In this document: positions 8,373 to 17,900 of the stretch, piece by piece
Layout: every line of letters begins with the position of its first letter
How positions within the stretch are numbered: position 1 is the stretch's first letter
NCBI GenBank assembly: GCA_046328995.1
Contig: JAXLVN010000003.1
Coordinates: 62,001-126,000 of the forward strand
Length of the DNA stretch: 64,000 bases
Direction: 5' to 3'
Source of the DNA: JADJXV01 sp046328995
GTDB lineage: Bacteria; Bacteroidota; Ignavibacteria; Kapaibacteriales; UBA961
The notes under the pieces: generated by a model
Databases searched by the model: none
What the model saw: the letters and a program-made list of their open reading frames with translations, nothing else
Told to the model about the DNA's origin: nothing
Program-made: the position numbers and the translations under genes

Positions 8373-8891
8373 ATGGCAATTTCTACCCAAACAATTCTCG
8401 ACGTCGTGCGGCCTGTGTGTCCGGGTGTCGAAACGTATGAACATCACAATCAACTCACGCTGATCATTCCGATGAGTGATATTGTGGAGGTCTGCCGCGA
8501 GCTGCGCGACAATTCGCTGACGCAATTTACGATGCTGATTGACATTACGGCAATTGACTGGAACCGTAAGTCGCATCGTTTTGAGCTTGTGTATTTCCTT
8601 CAGTCGATGGCAATAGGCGGCCGCGTGCGTCTTAAAGTAGCTGTGGATGATTATCATCTTCATGCGCCGACGATGACCGGTATTTGGGAGTCGGCTAATT
8701 GGTACGAGCGTGAGACATTCGACATGTACGGAATTAAGTTTGACGGTCATCCGGACTTACGTCGATTCTACATGCCCGAAGATTTCGCCGATCCGAAGAA
8801 TGCCGAGCCATTATTTCCGCTTCGCAAGGATTTCCCACTCATGGGAATTCCCGGCTCGATGCCGCTACCGCCGATGCCGGAGAAAATCTAA
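8373..8891 (+). CDS. nuoC: NADH-quinone oxidoreductase subunit C
   Basis: A 172-residue protein matching the 30-kDa subunit of complex I, part of the peripheral arm that carries electrons toward quinone. The diagnostic signature is clear: NWYERETFDMYGIKFDGHP followed by DLRR, with PEPLFPLRKDFPL-like residues near the C-terminus. It starts with ATG at 8373. Unusually, none of the other nuo genes is adjacent: a fatty-acid hydroxylase lies upstream and a lipoprotein downstream. In most relatives nuoC sits between nuoB and nuoD. The rest of the complex is therefore elsewhere, or this is a second copy. Confidence 0.95.
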   Translation: MAISTQTILDVVRPVCPGVETYEHHNQLTLIIPMSDIVEVCRELRDNSLTQFTMLIDITAIDWNRKSHRFELVYFLQSMAIGGRVRLKVAVDDYHLHAPTMTGIWESANWYERETFDMYGIKFDGHPDLRRFYMPEDFADPKNAEPLFPLRKDFPLMGIPGSMPLPPMPEKI

Positions 8892-8943
8892 CACCCATAG
8901 GTGTGCCCGAAAGAGCTACTACCTGTACTAATTCTATGTTGTA

Positions 8944-9603
8944 ATGCAGAATATCCGCCTATACGTTCTCATCGCATGTGTCTTCCTGTCGCTGAGCGGC
9001 TGCTTGTTTGTCAAGCAAAAAGAGCAATTGCCACCGCCGACGGTGCTGAGTCCGCAACCCGAGACCGTGATGAGCGACAATCTTGTTCGCTCGAAAGCCG
9101 GTGATGTCATTGCACTTCTGCCGGCCGGCTGGTTCTTCGTCGAGCTCGAAGGCAGGGCGCCTTCCGATGTGTTTGCAATTGCCGTGAATCCTGATTATAC
9201 GCTCTCGGCGGTGTTCTCGACACTCAGAAAAGTCGAAACAAGTGATTCGGTCGTTGGTCGGGAGGGAATTTATGCCTTAGCGCGGATGAGTTTTGCGCGG
9301 CATGAACGCAAGACAGCCGGGAATGTGAAGCAAGTGGGCAAGACAACATCGCTGAAAATTGGTCCCCGGGAGTTCGGCTTCTTTGAAATTACCGGCATCT
9401 TCCGTCCTGACACGACCAGTGGTGCGATTCCCGGACCGTCTGCAAGCGGAACCTTAAAAACGAAGGTCGCTGTTTTTGAGTCGTCGCTTGGTAATTATTA
9501 TGAATTCGCGCTTGTCCCCACGACGATCAGCGGCAAGCAATTACCGACGGAGGAGGAGACGTCGCGGATTTTTCGGTCTATTCTCACAACCTTTCAATTT
9601 TAA
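8944..9603 (+). CDS. Predicted lipoprotein of unknown function
   Basis: A 219-residue protein with a type II signal peptide: hydrophobic stretch LIACVFLS and lipobox LSGC, giving an acylated cysteine near residue 20. A proline-rich tether (PPPTVLSPQPE) follows, then a globular domain of alternating strands (about 45-219) with IALLPAGWFFVEL near its start. No family recognised; the fold reminds one of DcrB/PsbP-like lipoproteins but that is weak. It starts 52 bp after nuoC and ends 21 bp before the next gene, all plus strand, so an operon is plausible. Confidence 0.75.
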   Translation: MQNIRLYVLIACVFLSLSGCLFVKQKEQLPPPTVLSPQPETVMSDNLVRSKAGDVIALLPAGWFFVELEGRAPSDVFAIAVNPDYTLSAVFSTLRKVETSDSVVGREGIYALARMSFARHERKTAGNVKQVGKTTSLKIGPREFGFFEITGIFRPDTTSGAIPGPSASGTLKTKVAVFESSLGNYYEFALVPTTISGKQLPTEEETSRIFRSILTTFQF

Positions 9604-9624
9604 TCCATCCCAATTACTACGCTC

Positions 9625-10062
9625 ATGAAGCTTTCCGAGGATACACAGGCAATTCTGGATTATTTAACGGCCACCGAAGTGCAGCTTCGCAAGCCGAATG
9701 ATATCGGTACATTACTTGAAATCGGCGCTGAGACGGGTGCTGCCGATGATATGAACGATATGATTCTCGCCGGTAAGAATATCTGGAGCATTTATGGCAT
9801 TATCAAGAAAATGAAAATGGGCGAGGATGGCTTTCAGAATATGGAAGAACAGTTCATGATCGAAATGAATACGCTCAGAACGCTTCTCGTGCGGATGTTA
9901 GGTGAAGCGTCCGACATTACCTACCGCAGATTTGAGAATACCTACCTCGGTATGAGCCAGGGCACAATTCGTAATCTCGTCGATTTATCTCATGATTTAG
10001 CAGCGCTGAAGAATCTTCAGAATAGAGCGAAGTATGAGGGCGGGGAGTCGGTGGAGGAATAA
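9625..10062 (+). CDS. Small helical protein of unknown function
   Basis: A 145-residue, soluble, mostly helical acidic protein starting at ATG 9625, 21 bp after the lipoprotein gene. No signal peptide, membrane segment or catalytic motif. Methionine-rich middle (about residues 45-80). Codon use and GC are like the neighbouring core genes, so it looks native. Immediately after its stop the DNA turns into short tandem repeats. Its size and helical character resemble the equally unknown protein at 11401-11811, but I see no convincing homology between them. Function not assigned. Confidence 0.7.
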   Translation: MKLSEDTQAILDYLTATEVQLRKPNDIGTLLEIGAETGAADDMNDMILAGKNIWSIYGIIKKMKMGEDGFQNMEEQFMIEMNTLRTLLVRMLGEASDITYRRFENTYLGMSQGTIRNLVDLSHDLAALKNLQNRAKYEGGESVEE

Positions 10063-10250
10063 GTGGTAAGTGGTAAGTGGTAAGTGGTAAGTCAGTAAGT
10101 TAGTAAGTCAATTAGTTTGTGATAGATTATACATTTTTAGTCCTTTTAGTCCTTTTAGTCCTTTTAGTCCTTTTAGTCCTTTTAGTCCTTTTAGTCCTTT
10201 TAGTCCTTTTAGTCCTTTTAGTCCTTTTAGCCGATAGCCGATAGCCGATA
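10060..10250. repeat. Short tandem repeats upstream of the cation transporter
   Basis: Three simple repeats in succession: TAAGTGG in four copies (10060-10087), TCCTTTTAG in ten perfect copies (10141-10230, with a partial copy before it), and CCGATAG in two copies plus CCGATA (10231-10250). The block ends about 34 bp before the ATG of the CDF transporter. Ten identical 9-bp units suggest slippage; copy-number change here would alter promoter spacing for the transporter. The Gly-Leu-Lys repeat encoded on the opposite strand is an artefact. Confidence 0.92.
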
Positions 10251-10284
10251 AATTTCCAATCATTCCATCTCCCGTTCCTTGACA

Positions 10285-11313
10285 ATGAGCCATCTACACG
10301 ATCATCCCCATTCTCACCATACTGATACTCATTCTCATTCTCATTCTCATCATTCGCATGACCATTATCATGCGGAGATTGCCCATGATTCGCGGTCGCT
10401 GAAGATAGCGATGGCATGTACGGCGAGTATCTTTGTGGCGCAGGTGATAGGGGGCTTTTTCTCGCATTCGCTGTCGCTGCTGTCGGATGCCGGGCATATG
10501 TTTGCCGATGCCGGCGCACTCTTCATTGCGTTTATGGCGCTTCGGTTTTACTCACGGTCTCATGCCGATGCCGAAAAACTGCGGAAATATACATTTGGGT
10601 TCCGTCGGATCGAAGTGCTCGCAGCCCTTGTCAACGGTGTGGTACTGCTTGGCATGTGTGCTTATATCATGGTCGAGGCGGTTGAGCGTTTTATTCATCC
10701 GGAGGAAGTGCTGTCGATGGAGATGCTGTATGTCGCCACGGTGGGATTAATTGCCAATGGTATCAGTGCGATGGTACTGCACAAGTCACATCATTTGAGT
10801 ACGCGCAGTGCGTATTTGCATGTGCTCACGGATTTACTCTCGTCGGTGGCGGTGATCATTGGCGGAGTGCTGATATATCTGACGAAGTATTACTGGATCG
10901 ATTCCATTCTTTCTTTTTTGATCGCATCGATGATTATCCGCAGTGCAATTCGGCTCATACGCACCTCGGGAATTGTGCTCATGGATACGGCGCCGAAGGA
11001 AATTCCCAAAGTAGAAATAGAGCGTGAACTCCTCGAAGTCGAGGGCGTGGTAAGCGTGCATGATGTGCATGTCTGGGAGATCAGTCCGGGCGAGAATACG
11101 ATGAGCGCGCATGTCGTTGTGCCATCGGAAGAACATCATGACCGACTGCTGCAGGCGATGAAGACTATGCTGGCTGAGAAGTTCTCGCTTCATCATTCGA
11201 CCCTACAGATCGAGTCGCAGTTGTATTCGGATCAGCAGCAGTGTGATGGATGCTCACTGCATTCCCATGGCGAGGTCGGCACGACCGGCGGAGGCGAACA
11301 ATCCCCGGGATAA
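10285..11313 (+). CDS. Cation diffusion facilitator (Zn/Co/Cd efflux), CzcD-like
   Basis: A 342-residue inner-membrane antiporter that exports divalent metal in exchange for protons. Six membrane helices span roughly residues 40-210. The metal site pairs are visible: HMFADAG in helix 2 and LHVLTDLLSS in helix 5. The N-terminus is very rich in histidine (about 16 in the first 32 residues), a presumed metal-chelating tail, and a cytoplasmic domain (about 225-320, VSVHDVHVWEIS) closes the protein. ATG 10285 is preferred over the in-frame TTG at 10279. A C-terminal CxxC and His-Ser-His (CDGCSLHSH) add further ligands. The upstream tandem repeats may influence its expression. Confidence 0.93.
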   Translation: MSHLHDHPHSHHTDTHSHSHSHHSHDHYHAEIAHDSRSLKIAMACTASIFVAQVIGGFFSHSLSLLSDAGHMFADAGALFIAFMALRFYSRSHADAEKLRKYTFGFRRIEVLAALVNGVVLLGMCAYIMVEAVERFIHPEEVLSMEMLYVATVGLIANGISAMVLHKSHHLSTRSAYLHVLTDLLSSVAVIIGGVLIYLTKYYWIDSILSFLIASMIIRSAIRLIRTSGIVLMDTAPKEIPKVEIERELLEVEGVVSVHDVHVWEISPGENTMSAHVVVPSEEHHDRLLQAMKTMLAEKFSLHHSTLQIESQLYSDQQQCDGCSLHSHGEVGTTGGGEQSPG

Positions 11314-11400
11314 GAATATGGCATGAAATATGGGGAACGAAGCACCGAGGATACATACAACAGGTATCCGGTATTTCCCTTTACTTTTTAGAATTCTACT

Positions 11401-11811
11401 ATGACGACCAATATTTTGGACGATTCGGTGTTTACCGCGGAGGACCTGCACAGTTTAGTCGGTCTCTTCCGCGCGCGTATCAGCTATGTAATGAAGACAA
11501 TTACCGACATTCGAAAGGAATATACGTCTGCTCATCGCCATGCTCCTGAGGAGTTGAGCCCGGTTATGATACGGGCGCAGGAGGACTTTGCCGAATTACT
11601 CAAGCTCTCCGATATATGCTGGAAGGCCCGTGAGGGTGAGATAGAGCTCAAAGAAGCAGTGGGACATGCAGGCGTGGTCTTTGATGAACTCTTCTTATAT
11701 TATGATTGGTTACGCGAGGTACAGATTGCGAATTTTTCGATCGCCCGGGTTGAGTTTGACATCGTGGAAGAGATACGGGAGACCTTTCGTGTCGGTCGGC
11801 AAAAAGTATAG
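11401..11811 (+). CDS. Small helical protein of unknown function
   Basis: A 136-residue soluble helical protein, ATG at 11401, with no signal peptide or known motif. Its composition (regular heptad-like spacing around residues 20-60 and 85-125) suggests a helical bundle. It is the first of a long run of plus-strand genes that includes type VI secretion parts, separated from the SPOR protein by 141 bp. A structural or chaperone role in that system is possible but nothing in the sequence proves it. Confidence 0.65.
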   Translation: MTTNILDDSVFTAEDLHSLVGLFRARISYVMKTITDIRKEYTSAHRHAPEELSPVMIRAQEDFAELLKLSDICWKAREGEIELKEAVGHAGVVFDELFLYYDWLREVQIANFSIARVEFDIVEEIRETFRVGRQKV

Positions 11812-11952
11812 GTGCAGCGTTCACTCTCAGGAATGAAAAATTGTACGTGAAATTTACCGAACTTTGTGTAATTTTCGGGTTGAAATCCACGACACAGCCC
11901 ATAATGCCGGGCACCGGGAAGTGCCGAAGGAATATATTTTTGGAATGTAATT

Positions 11953-12519
11953 GTGCACAAGAGCAGCAACTCGTATTTGTTTCATAAACGAAACCTGGTG
12001 ATTATTTCCATTTGGGGAGTCGTCATCGGCGTGCTGCTTTTCATGGCCGGCGTATTACTGGGGTATCAATGGGGCACGTCCCGAAATGTTCCCGTCAGTG
12101 CGCATCTGCCTGCTCCGCCGGTCGTCCAAGACACCGTGCGGAAAGATACGGTTGTCAAACCTATCCCCCGGGAGCCGGAGGTGACCGGACCATCGGTGAA
12201 GGTGTATAATTATAAGACAAATAGCATGGAAGTGCTTCCCGACAGCTTGATTACACTTCCGCTGAGCCGCCTGCAGCCGACGCATTGCGTGCAGCTTGGT
12301 GCCTTTACGAACAAAGACCGCGCCAATACCCGCATCGGTGAGCTCCGGGCAAAAGGGCTGACGGCATATATCTTTGAAGGCAAGAGTCAAAGCGGGAAGC
12401 AGTGGTATATGGTGCGGTGCGGACTCTTTACCGAGCGCCGTCTCGCCGATCGTATGGCAAGTATGTGTGAAAAAAACTATAAAATTCAATCTATCGGGCG
12501 GCCGTACAGCGTTTTTTGA
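11953..12519 (+). CDS. SPOR-domain inner-membrane protein
   Basis: A 188-residue protein with a short cytoplasmic start, one membrane helix (about residues 18-38, WGVVIGVLLFMAGVLLGY), a proline-rich periplasmic linker and a C-terminal SPOR domain (about 110-188: CVQLGAFTNKDRANTRIGEL then WYMVRCGLFTERRLADRM). SPOR domains bind denuded peptidoglycan glycan strands and usually place proteins at the division site. The start is GTG at 11953, as no ATG lies in frame before the membrane helix. It ends 33 bp before the TssJ-like lipoprotein. In this context it could also anchor an envelope-spanning machine to the wall. Confidence 0.88.
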   Translation: MHKSSNSYLFHKRNLVIISIWGVVIGVLLFMAGVLLGYQWGTSRNVPVSAHLPAPPVVQDTVRKDTVVKPIPREPEVTGPSVKVYNYKTNSMEVLPDSLITLPLSRLQPTHCVQLGAFTNKDRANTRIGELRAKGLTAYIFEGKSQSGKQWYMVRCGLFTERRLADRMASMCEKNYKIQSIGRPYSVF

Positions 12520-12552
12520 TGATCAACTTCTTCTACTAATCCATTTACGCGC

Positions 12553-13035
12553 ATGATATTTGGTACTCCTTCCTTACGAACGATACTCCTTTGCTGCAGT
12601 GTGATACTAGCACTGTCGCTTTCTTCCTGCGGGTTCGGCTTGTGGACGAGGTCATTCTTTGGTGCGAAAGCCAATGTGAAGGTCACAATAGCGCCGAATG
12701 TGAATCAGACGAATCCCGTACAGGTTGATTTGCTGCTTGTCTATGATGATGCACTGTTGAAGCAAGTCCTCCAAATGACGGCCAAGGAATGGTTCGACAA
12801 GCGCGACGAGATCCGCAATAATTACCCCGAAGGCGAGGGCTACGACTCCTGGCAATGGGAGTGGATACCGAACCAAAAAGTGGCTCCGCAGTATATTCCG
12901 GTGAGAATGAAATCGCTTGCTTGTATAGTATTTGCAAATTATTATACGGCGGGTCCCCACCGCATGAGAGTCAGCCCCCATGATGATATGAAGATCAATT
13001 TATCGGAAAAGGGATTTTCCGTAGAGCCGCAATAA
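12553..13035 (+). CDS. tssJ: TssJ/SciN-like outer-membrane lipoprotein of type VI secretion
   Basis: A 160-residue lipoprotein: hydrophobic leader ending in LSLSSC, giving an acylated cysteine at residue 26. The mature part is a small beta-sandwich-like domain with NQTNPVQVDLLLVYDD near its start, typical in layout of TssJ, the lipoprotein that caps the TssL-TssM membrane complex. The assignment leans on the neighbour: TssK starts 27 bp downstream, and tssJ-tssK adjacency is the usual order in type VI clusters. No TssL or TssM follows, which is unusual. It could instead be an unrelated lipoprotein co-opted by this cluster. Confidence 0.68.
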   Translation: MIFGTPSLRTILLCCSVILALSLSSCGFGLWTRSFFGAKANVKVTIAPNVNQTNPVQVDLLLVYDDALLKQVLQMTAKEWFDKRDEIRNNYPEGEGYDSWQWEWIPNQKVAPQYIPVRMKSLACIVFANYYTAGPHRMRVSPHDDMKINLSEKGFSVEPQ

Positions 13036-13061
13036 TTTACTTTACAAACAGAGGATACAAC

Positions 13062-14405
13062 ATGAATTGGCTCAATGCCCGACAGATGCCTGAAGCAATC
13101 CAATGGTATGAAGGAATGTTACTGGCACCACAGCATTTTCAGCAGCTTTCACTCCGTGGTGAATTATTGCTGCAGTATCATACGCAGCATATTTCGCCGT
13201 TTAATTACGGTGTGCGTACGGTTAGCTTTGATGCTCTGTTGCTCTTCAGCGGTGTACTGCGCATTACCGATCTTGAGGCCATTATGCCCGACGGGCTCAT
13301 CGTCTATCATCCTCATCCTGCTGCCGACAGTCTTGATATCGACCTCTCGCCCTATCTCGATGAAATTAAGCAAAAGCCGCTTACGATCATGCTCGCCGTG
13401 CCTGCCCGCAAGCAGGGGAGTTCGATGGTCAAAGGCGACCTCGTGCGCTATGACTCGATCGAAGGACCACCCATATCCGATGAAAATACCGGCGAAGGGG
13501 AAGTAGAAATACCTAGGCTTGCTCCGAAAATCACGCTGCTCGCCGGAGAAGTCTCTCCGCAGAAATATGTATCATTCCCGATTGCGAAAGTGCAGTATAA
13601 AAATGACAGTTACTCGCTGACAGAATTTATTCCGCCGCAATTAAATGTACCGCTGCAGTCTCAGTTAGGCGCGTTGTGTTCGACAATTGCCAAGCGCCTG
13701 CGCGAGAAGGCATCGAGTCTGTCCGAAAAAGTGCGCTCCCATGCCGTGCCCTCGACATCCAATGTTATGGTCCAAAGCAGGAGCCTCATTCAGGCACTCG
13801 TCGAAGGTCTGCCCTATCTTGAAGCCGTGCTGAATACGGGGGTCAGCAGTCCATACCAGATTTATTTGGCACTTTCGCTCATTTGCGGCCATATCGCGAC
13901 TCTCGGCTCGGGGCTGGTGCCGCCGCAGTTCCCTCCGTATAATCACAACGACTTACTGGGTTCATTTCAACCGCTTCAGGAGTTCATCGAACGGATGATT
14001 AAAGAGGGAATTCTGGAGTCGCATCATGCAATTTATTTCAATAATGATCCAAGCGGCTTCTCGATCAAGCTCGAAAGTGAATGGCTCGACTTACCGATGA
14101 CGATCGGCGTTCGTGAGCAGGCAGGTATGACCGAGCGGGATATTATCTCCTGGGTCGATGGAGCAATAATCGCATCGCATTCCAAAATCGGCGCACTCCG
14201 TGAGAAGCGGGTGCTTGGTGTGACGCGGCAGCGCACGGAGCGGGATGAAGACCTGTTGCCGCCAAGCGGTGTCACGCTCTTTTCGCTCAAAGTCGATCGC
14301 TCGCTGATGAATTCCGAGGAGATGCTCGAGATTCTCAATACGGCTGAGCGAACGGTCGATGACCGGCCGTTGGAGATTATTCTCTATGTGCGGAAAAAGA
14401 AATAA
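13062..14405 (+). CDS. tssK: Type VI secretion baseplate subunit TssK (VasE family)
   Basis: A 447-residue protein with the hallmark TssK start: IQWYEGMLLAPQHFQQLSLR (about residues 9-28), where the EGM.L.PQHFQQ core is diagnostic, followed by SPFNYGVRTVSFD. In the contractile type VI machine, TssK trimers join the baseplate to the membrane complex. The length matches the family (about 445). No contractile sheath, tube, VgrG or ClpV gene is inside the window, so the remaining machine must be encoded elsewhere or is absent. It is followed by a STAS-domain protein instead of the usual tssL, linking secretion to a partner-switching regulator. Confidence 0.92.
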   Translation: MNWLNARQMPEAIQWYEGMLLAPQHFQQLSLRGELLLQYHTQHISPFNYGVRTVSFDALLLFSGVLRITDLEAIMPDGLIVYHPHPAADSLDIDLSPYLDEIKQKPLTIMLAVPARKQGSSMVKGDLVRYDSIEGPPISDENTGEGEVEIPRLAPKITLLAGEVSPQKYVSFPIAKVQYKNDSYSLTEFIPPQLNVPLQSQLGALCSTIAKRLREKASSLSEKVRSHAVPSTSNVMVQSRSLIQALVEGLPYLEAVLNTGVSSPYQIYLALSLICGHIATLGSGLVPPQFPPYNHNDLLGSFQPLQEFIERMIKEGILESHHAIYFNNDPSGFSIKLESEWLDLPMTIGVREQAGMTERDIISWVDGAIIASHSKIGALREKRVLGVTRQRTERDEDLLPPSGVTLFSLKVDRSLMNSEEMLEILNTAERTVDDRPLEIILYVRKKK

Positions 14406-14508
14406 CGGACAGGTGGATTGAGAAGCGTGAAAATACGAACTACATAACTTATACACATGATGTTTTATTGCTGTATCACATACGGCACCATTATCGAAAG
14501 CACGTATT

Positions 14509-14844
14509 ATGAAAATTGAAGAAATTAAAATGGGAAATATCTCCCTATTGATGCTCGAAGGGAGAGTCGATTCGAATACATCCGCCGATGCTGAGGCGAA
14601 AATACTGGCGGTCATTGAGTCGGGTGTGCACAAGCTGGCCGTGGATTTTGGGCAGCTTGATTATATCAGCAGCGCCGGGCTACGGGTATTCCTCCTGGCT
14701 GCTAAGCAGCTCAAACGCGTCGGTGGCAGTATTGCGCTCTCGTCAATGAAGCCGCATATCCGTGAAGTATTTGACATGTCAGGTTTTTCGGCGCTGTTTG
14801 CAATCCTGCCGAATAAAGAGGAAGCCGTTCGCAGTCTTCAGTAA
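14509..14844 (+). CDS. STAS-domain anti-anti-sigma-factor-like protein
   Basis: A 111-residue single STAS domain of the SpoIIAA/RsbV type. The phospho-acceptor site reads LDYISSAGLRV, and S55 aligns with the serine phosphorylated in SpoIIAA. FDMSGF near residue 88 is also typical. In partner switching the unphosphorylated protein binds an RsbW-type kinase and frees that kinase's other partner. A matching kinase (28464) and a SpoIIE-type phosphatase (24738) lie in the same co-oriented run. The position between tssK and the nSTAND protein suggests it regulates that machinery, which is inference. Confidence 0.93.
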   Translation: MKIEEIKMGNISLLMLEGRVDSNTSADAEAKILAVIESGVHKLAVDFGQLDYISSAGLRVFLLAAKQLKRVGGSIALSSMKPHIREVFDMSGFSALFAILPNKEEAVRSLQ

Positions 14845-14926
14845 CCGGGTGTAAAAGTAGCGGAATACAGGCGCAGTGATTCATTGTCCGGTCTAACATT
14901 TGCCCATCAATTACGACACAACAGGT

Positions 14927-17900
14927 ATGGCACAACAGGTACAGAATTCCAATCCCTTTCCCGGGCTTCGGAGCTTTACGTCCGAAGAAGACCATCTCTT
15001 CTTCGGTCGGGAAACTCAGATTAAAGAATCCCTTGCACGGCTTGAGCAAAAGCGCTTTCTGGCCGTGATAGGTTCGTCCGGAAGCGGTAAATCCTCGCTC
15101 GTCCGCGCCGGTATTATCCCGTCGCTGCTCAAGCAAGAGTATCATGGCATAGCAGGGACGTGGAATCTGATGCTCTTTCGTCCGGGAGAGAATCCTCTAA
15201 GCCGTCTTGCGACCGCGCTTTTGGAGTCTCTTAAGCTTGTGCCTACGGGAGAAAGTTATGAAGCGAAATTTCAGCAGATATCGACGGCATTGCAGCAAAA
15301 TCCGCAGGCGCTGGCCGAGATTATCCGGCAGCACGGGGGGGGAAGCAATACACTCATCGTGATTGATCAATTCGAGGAGATATTTCGTTTTAAACAAGAT
15401 ATCATCGATGAATATGCCTATATCGAGACGAGTATCTTTGTAAATTTATTCCTCTATGCTCTTAAGCAGAAGGAAGTGCCGATATATGTTTCGATCACGA
15501 TGAGAGCCGATTTTCTCAGTGATTGTGCAGAATTTTTCGGTCTTACGGAAGCATTGAATGAGGGACATTACCTCGTGCCGCGGATGTCGGTCGAGGAGCG
15601 GAAGCAGGCGATTATCAAGCCGATAGAGCTCTTTGGCGGTCAGATTTCCGAACGCCTCGTCAATCGCCTCATTGACGACACGGGCAATGATCCCGATCAA
15701 TTACCAATTCTTCAGCATGCACTCATGCGGACCTGGGACTTCTGGCAGCTGACCCGCCTGGATGATCAGCCGATAGATATTCCGCAGTATGAAGCCATCG
15801 GCACGATGAAAGAAGCACTCTCACGCCATGCCGAAGAAGTCTATAACGAATTACCCGATATTCATTCCCGCCAATTAGCCGAGAAATTATTCAAATCCCT
15901 TACCAATCTGGGCGAAGACAGCCGGGGAACGCGCCGGCCGACCGCGCTCGCCGAGATTAGTCGCCTCGCCGATACGAATGAAGAACAAGTCATCGAGGTC
16001 GTCGAACGTTTCCGTCAGCCGGGCAGGTCATTCCTCATGCCGCCGGTGACGAGCGATTTATTACCCGAAACAATTATTGATATCTCCCACGAAAGCTTAA
16101 TGCGTGTGTGGACACGGCTCACAAGCTGGGTCGAGGAAGAAACCAAGTCGGCGGAATTATATCTCCGCCTTTCCAAATCGGCCGAACTCTATCAAAATGG
16201 ACTCGCCGGACTCCTCGTGAATCCCGAATTGCAGCTAGCCATGAAATGGAAAGCCGATACCAAGCCCAATGCTACGTGGGCACATCGGTACAATCCGGCG
16301 TTCGAACGTGCGATGCTGTTTTTAGAACAAAGCAACAAAGAATACAACCTTGACATTGCCCGGCGGGAGAGTCAGCAAAAGCGTGAACTCAAGCGTGCGA
16401 AGATGTTTGCGGTGATTTTAGGAAGCGCTTCCGTCGTCTCGCTGCTTTTTTTGATGATTGCGATGAATCTCAAATTCAAAGCCGAAGAAAGCGAAAGCGC
16501 GGCGTTAGTACAGAAGAAAAACGCCTTGCAGCAAAGTATCGAAGCCCAAAAGCAGCGCAAAGAAGCCGTTGCGCAGAAGCATATCTCGGATCAGCAGCAG
16601 CAGATAGCCGAGCAGCAGCAGCGTATTGCCGAGCGCGAGCGGGCATTTGCCGTGCAGCAGCAGGGTATTGCCGTACAGCAGACGCAGATTGCCGTCGAGC
16701 AAAAGCAGGAGGCGATGAACCAAAAAATCAAAGCTGACCTGGCCAAAGTATCTGCCCTTCAGGCACGGGACGAAGCCGAGAATCAACGGAAAGAAGCCCT
16801 GTCGCAGAAGAAAATAGCCGAGGAACAGAGGACCAAAGCGGAAAGCTCTGAACGTAATGCGCAGCGCCTGCGGATTATTTCGATTGCCCGGACGCTTGCT
16901 ATTCAGGCGTCGGTGGTCTATAAGTCCGATCACTCCGAGCTGCCGGCTCTGATAGCACTTCAGGCGTATAATTTCAACAAAGCAAGCAATGGCTCACCGA
17001 ATGACCCCGATATTTATAAAGCGCTTTCGGATGTCGCTGATGACAAAACGGTGCTCTCCGGTCACTCCGGCGAGGTGCGTTCGGTAGCGGTAAGCCCTGA
17101 TGGTCAATGGTACTTATCAGGAAGTAACGATGGAAGTGTGCGTCTCTGGTCAGCCATCAACCGCAATGGACCTCAGCCTAATTCCACGGTGCTCAAGTAC
17201 ACCAAATCCACACGGAAAATTTCCAAGTCCACGGCAAGTACCGAGGGCAGAGCAATCACAAGTGGTATTTTCGATAAAGCCGTACGCTCTGTGGCGATGA
17301 GTACCGACAGCAAATTCGCCGCCGCCGGATATTTCGACGGCACTATTCGTGTGTGGAATGTGGATAATCGTGCTGCCGAACCGATGGTGATACCGGCGCA
17401 TACGGATATTGTGACGGAGATTGCCTTCTTACCCGACGGCAAGACACTCGCTTCGGTAAGTACGGACGGTTCTTTAAGGTTGTGGGATTACCGTTCATCC
17501 GACCCCTTACAGGCTCCGCAGTCGCTTGCACTGTCGGTCAAGCTCACGTCCCTAGCGGTGAGCCCCGATGGTAAATGGCTCGCCTTCGGATGCGAGGATG
17601 GCACGGCACGGATGCTCAATCTGACGAAGCTTGGAGAGTTGCCGACGGTGTTTCGCAGTGGCGAAAAAACCGTTGAATCCGTCAGCTTCAGTCCCGACGG
17701 TGCCACGCTTGCTACCGGCGGACGCAGTGGCAAGCTGCAATTATGGAATACCCGTAAACCGGATGCTAAGCCCATAGAATTACTAGGGCATATCTCAGCA
17801 ATTACCAAAGTGAAATTCAGTCCCGACGGTGCGACGCTTGCCACGTCGAGTCTTGATAAATCCATACGGTTGTGGAATTATCGCAAGCCGGACGAACAGC

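Noticed and set aside
10108..10293. Minus-strand frame coding for repeated Gly-Leu-Lys
   Set aside because: It is only the translation of the TCCTTTTAG microsatellite and has no protein family support.
12553..14405. Extracellular contractile injection system (eCIS) instead of type VI
   Set aside because: TssK is specific to type VI machines and the lipoprotein resembles TssJ; no eCIS-type gene was seen.
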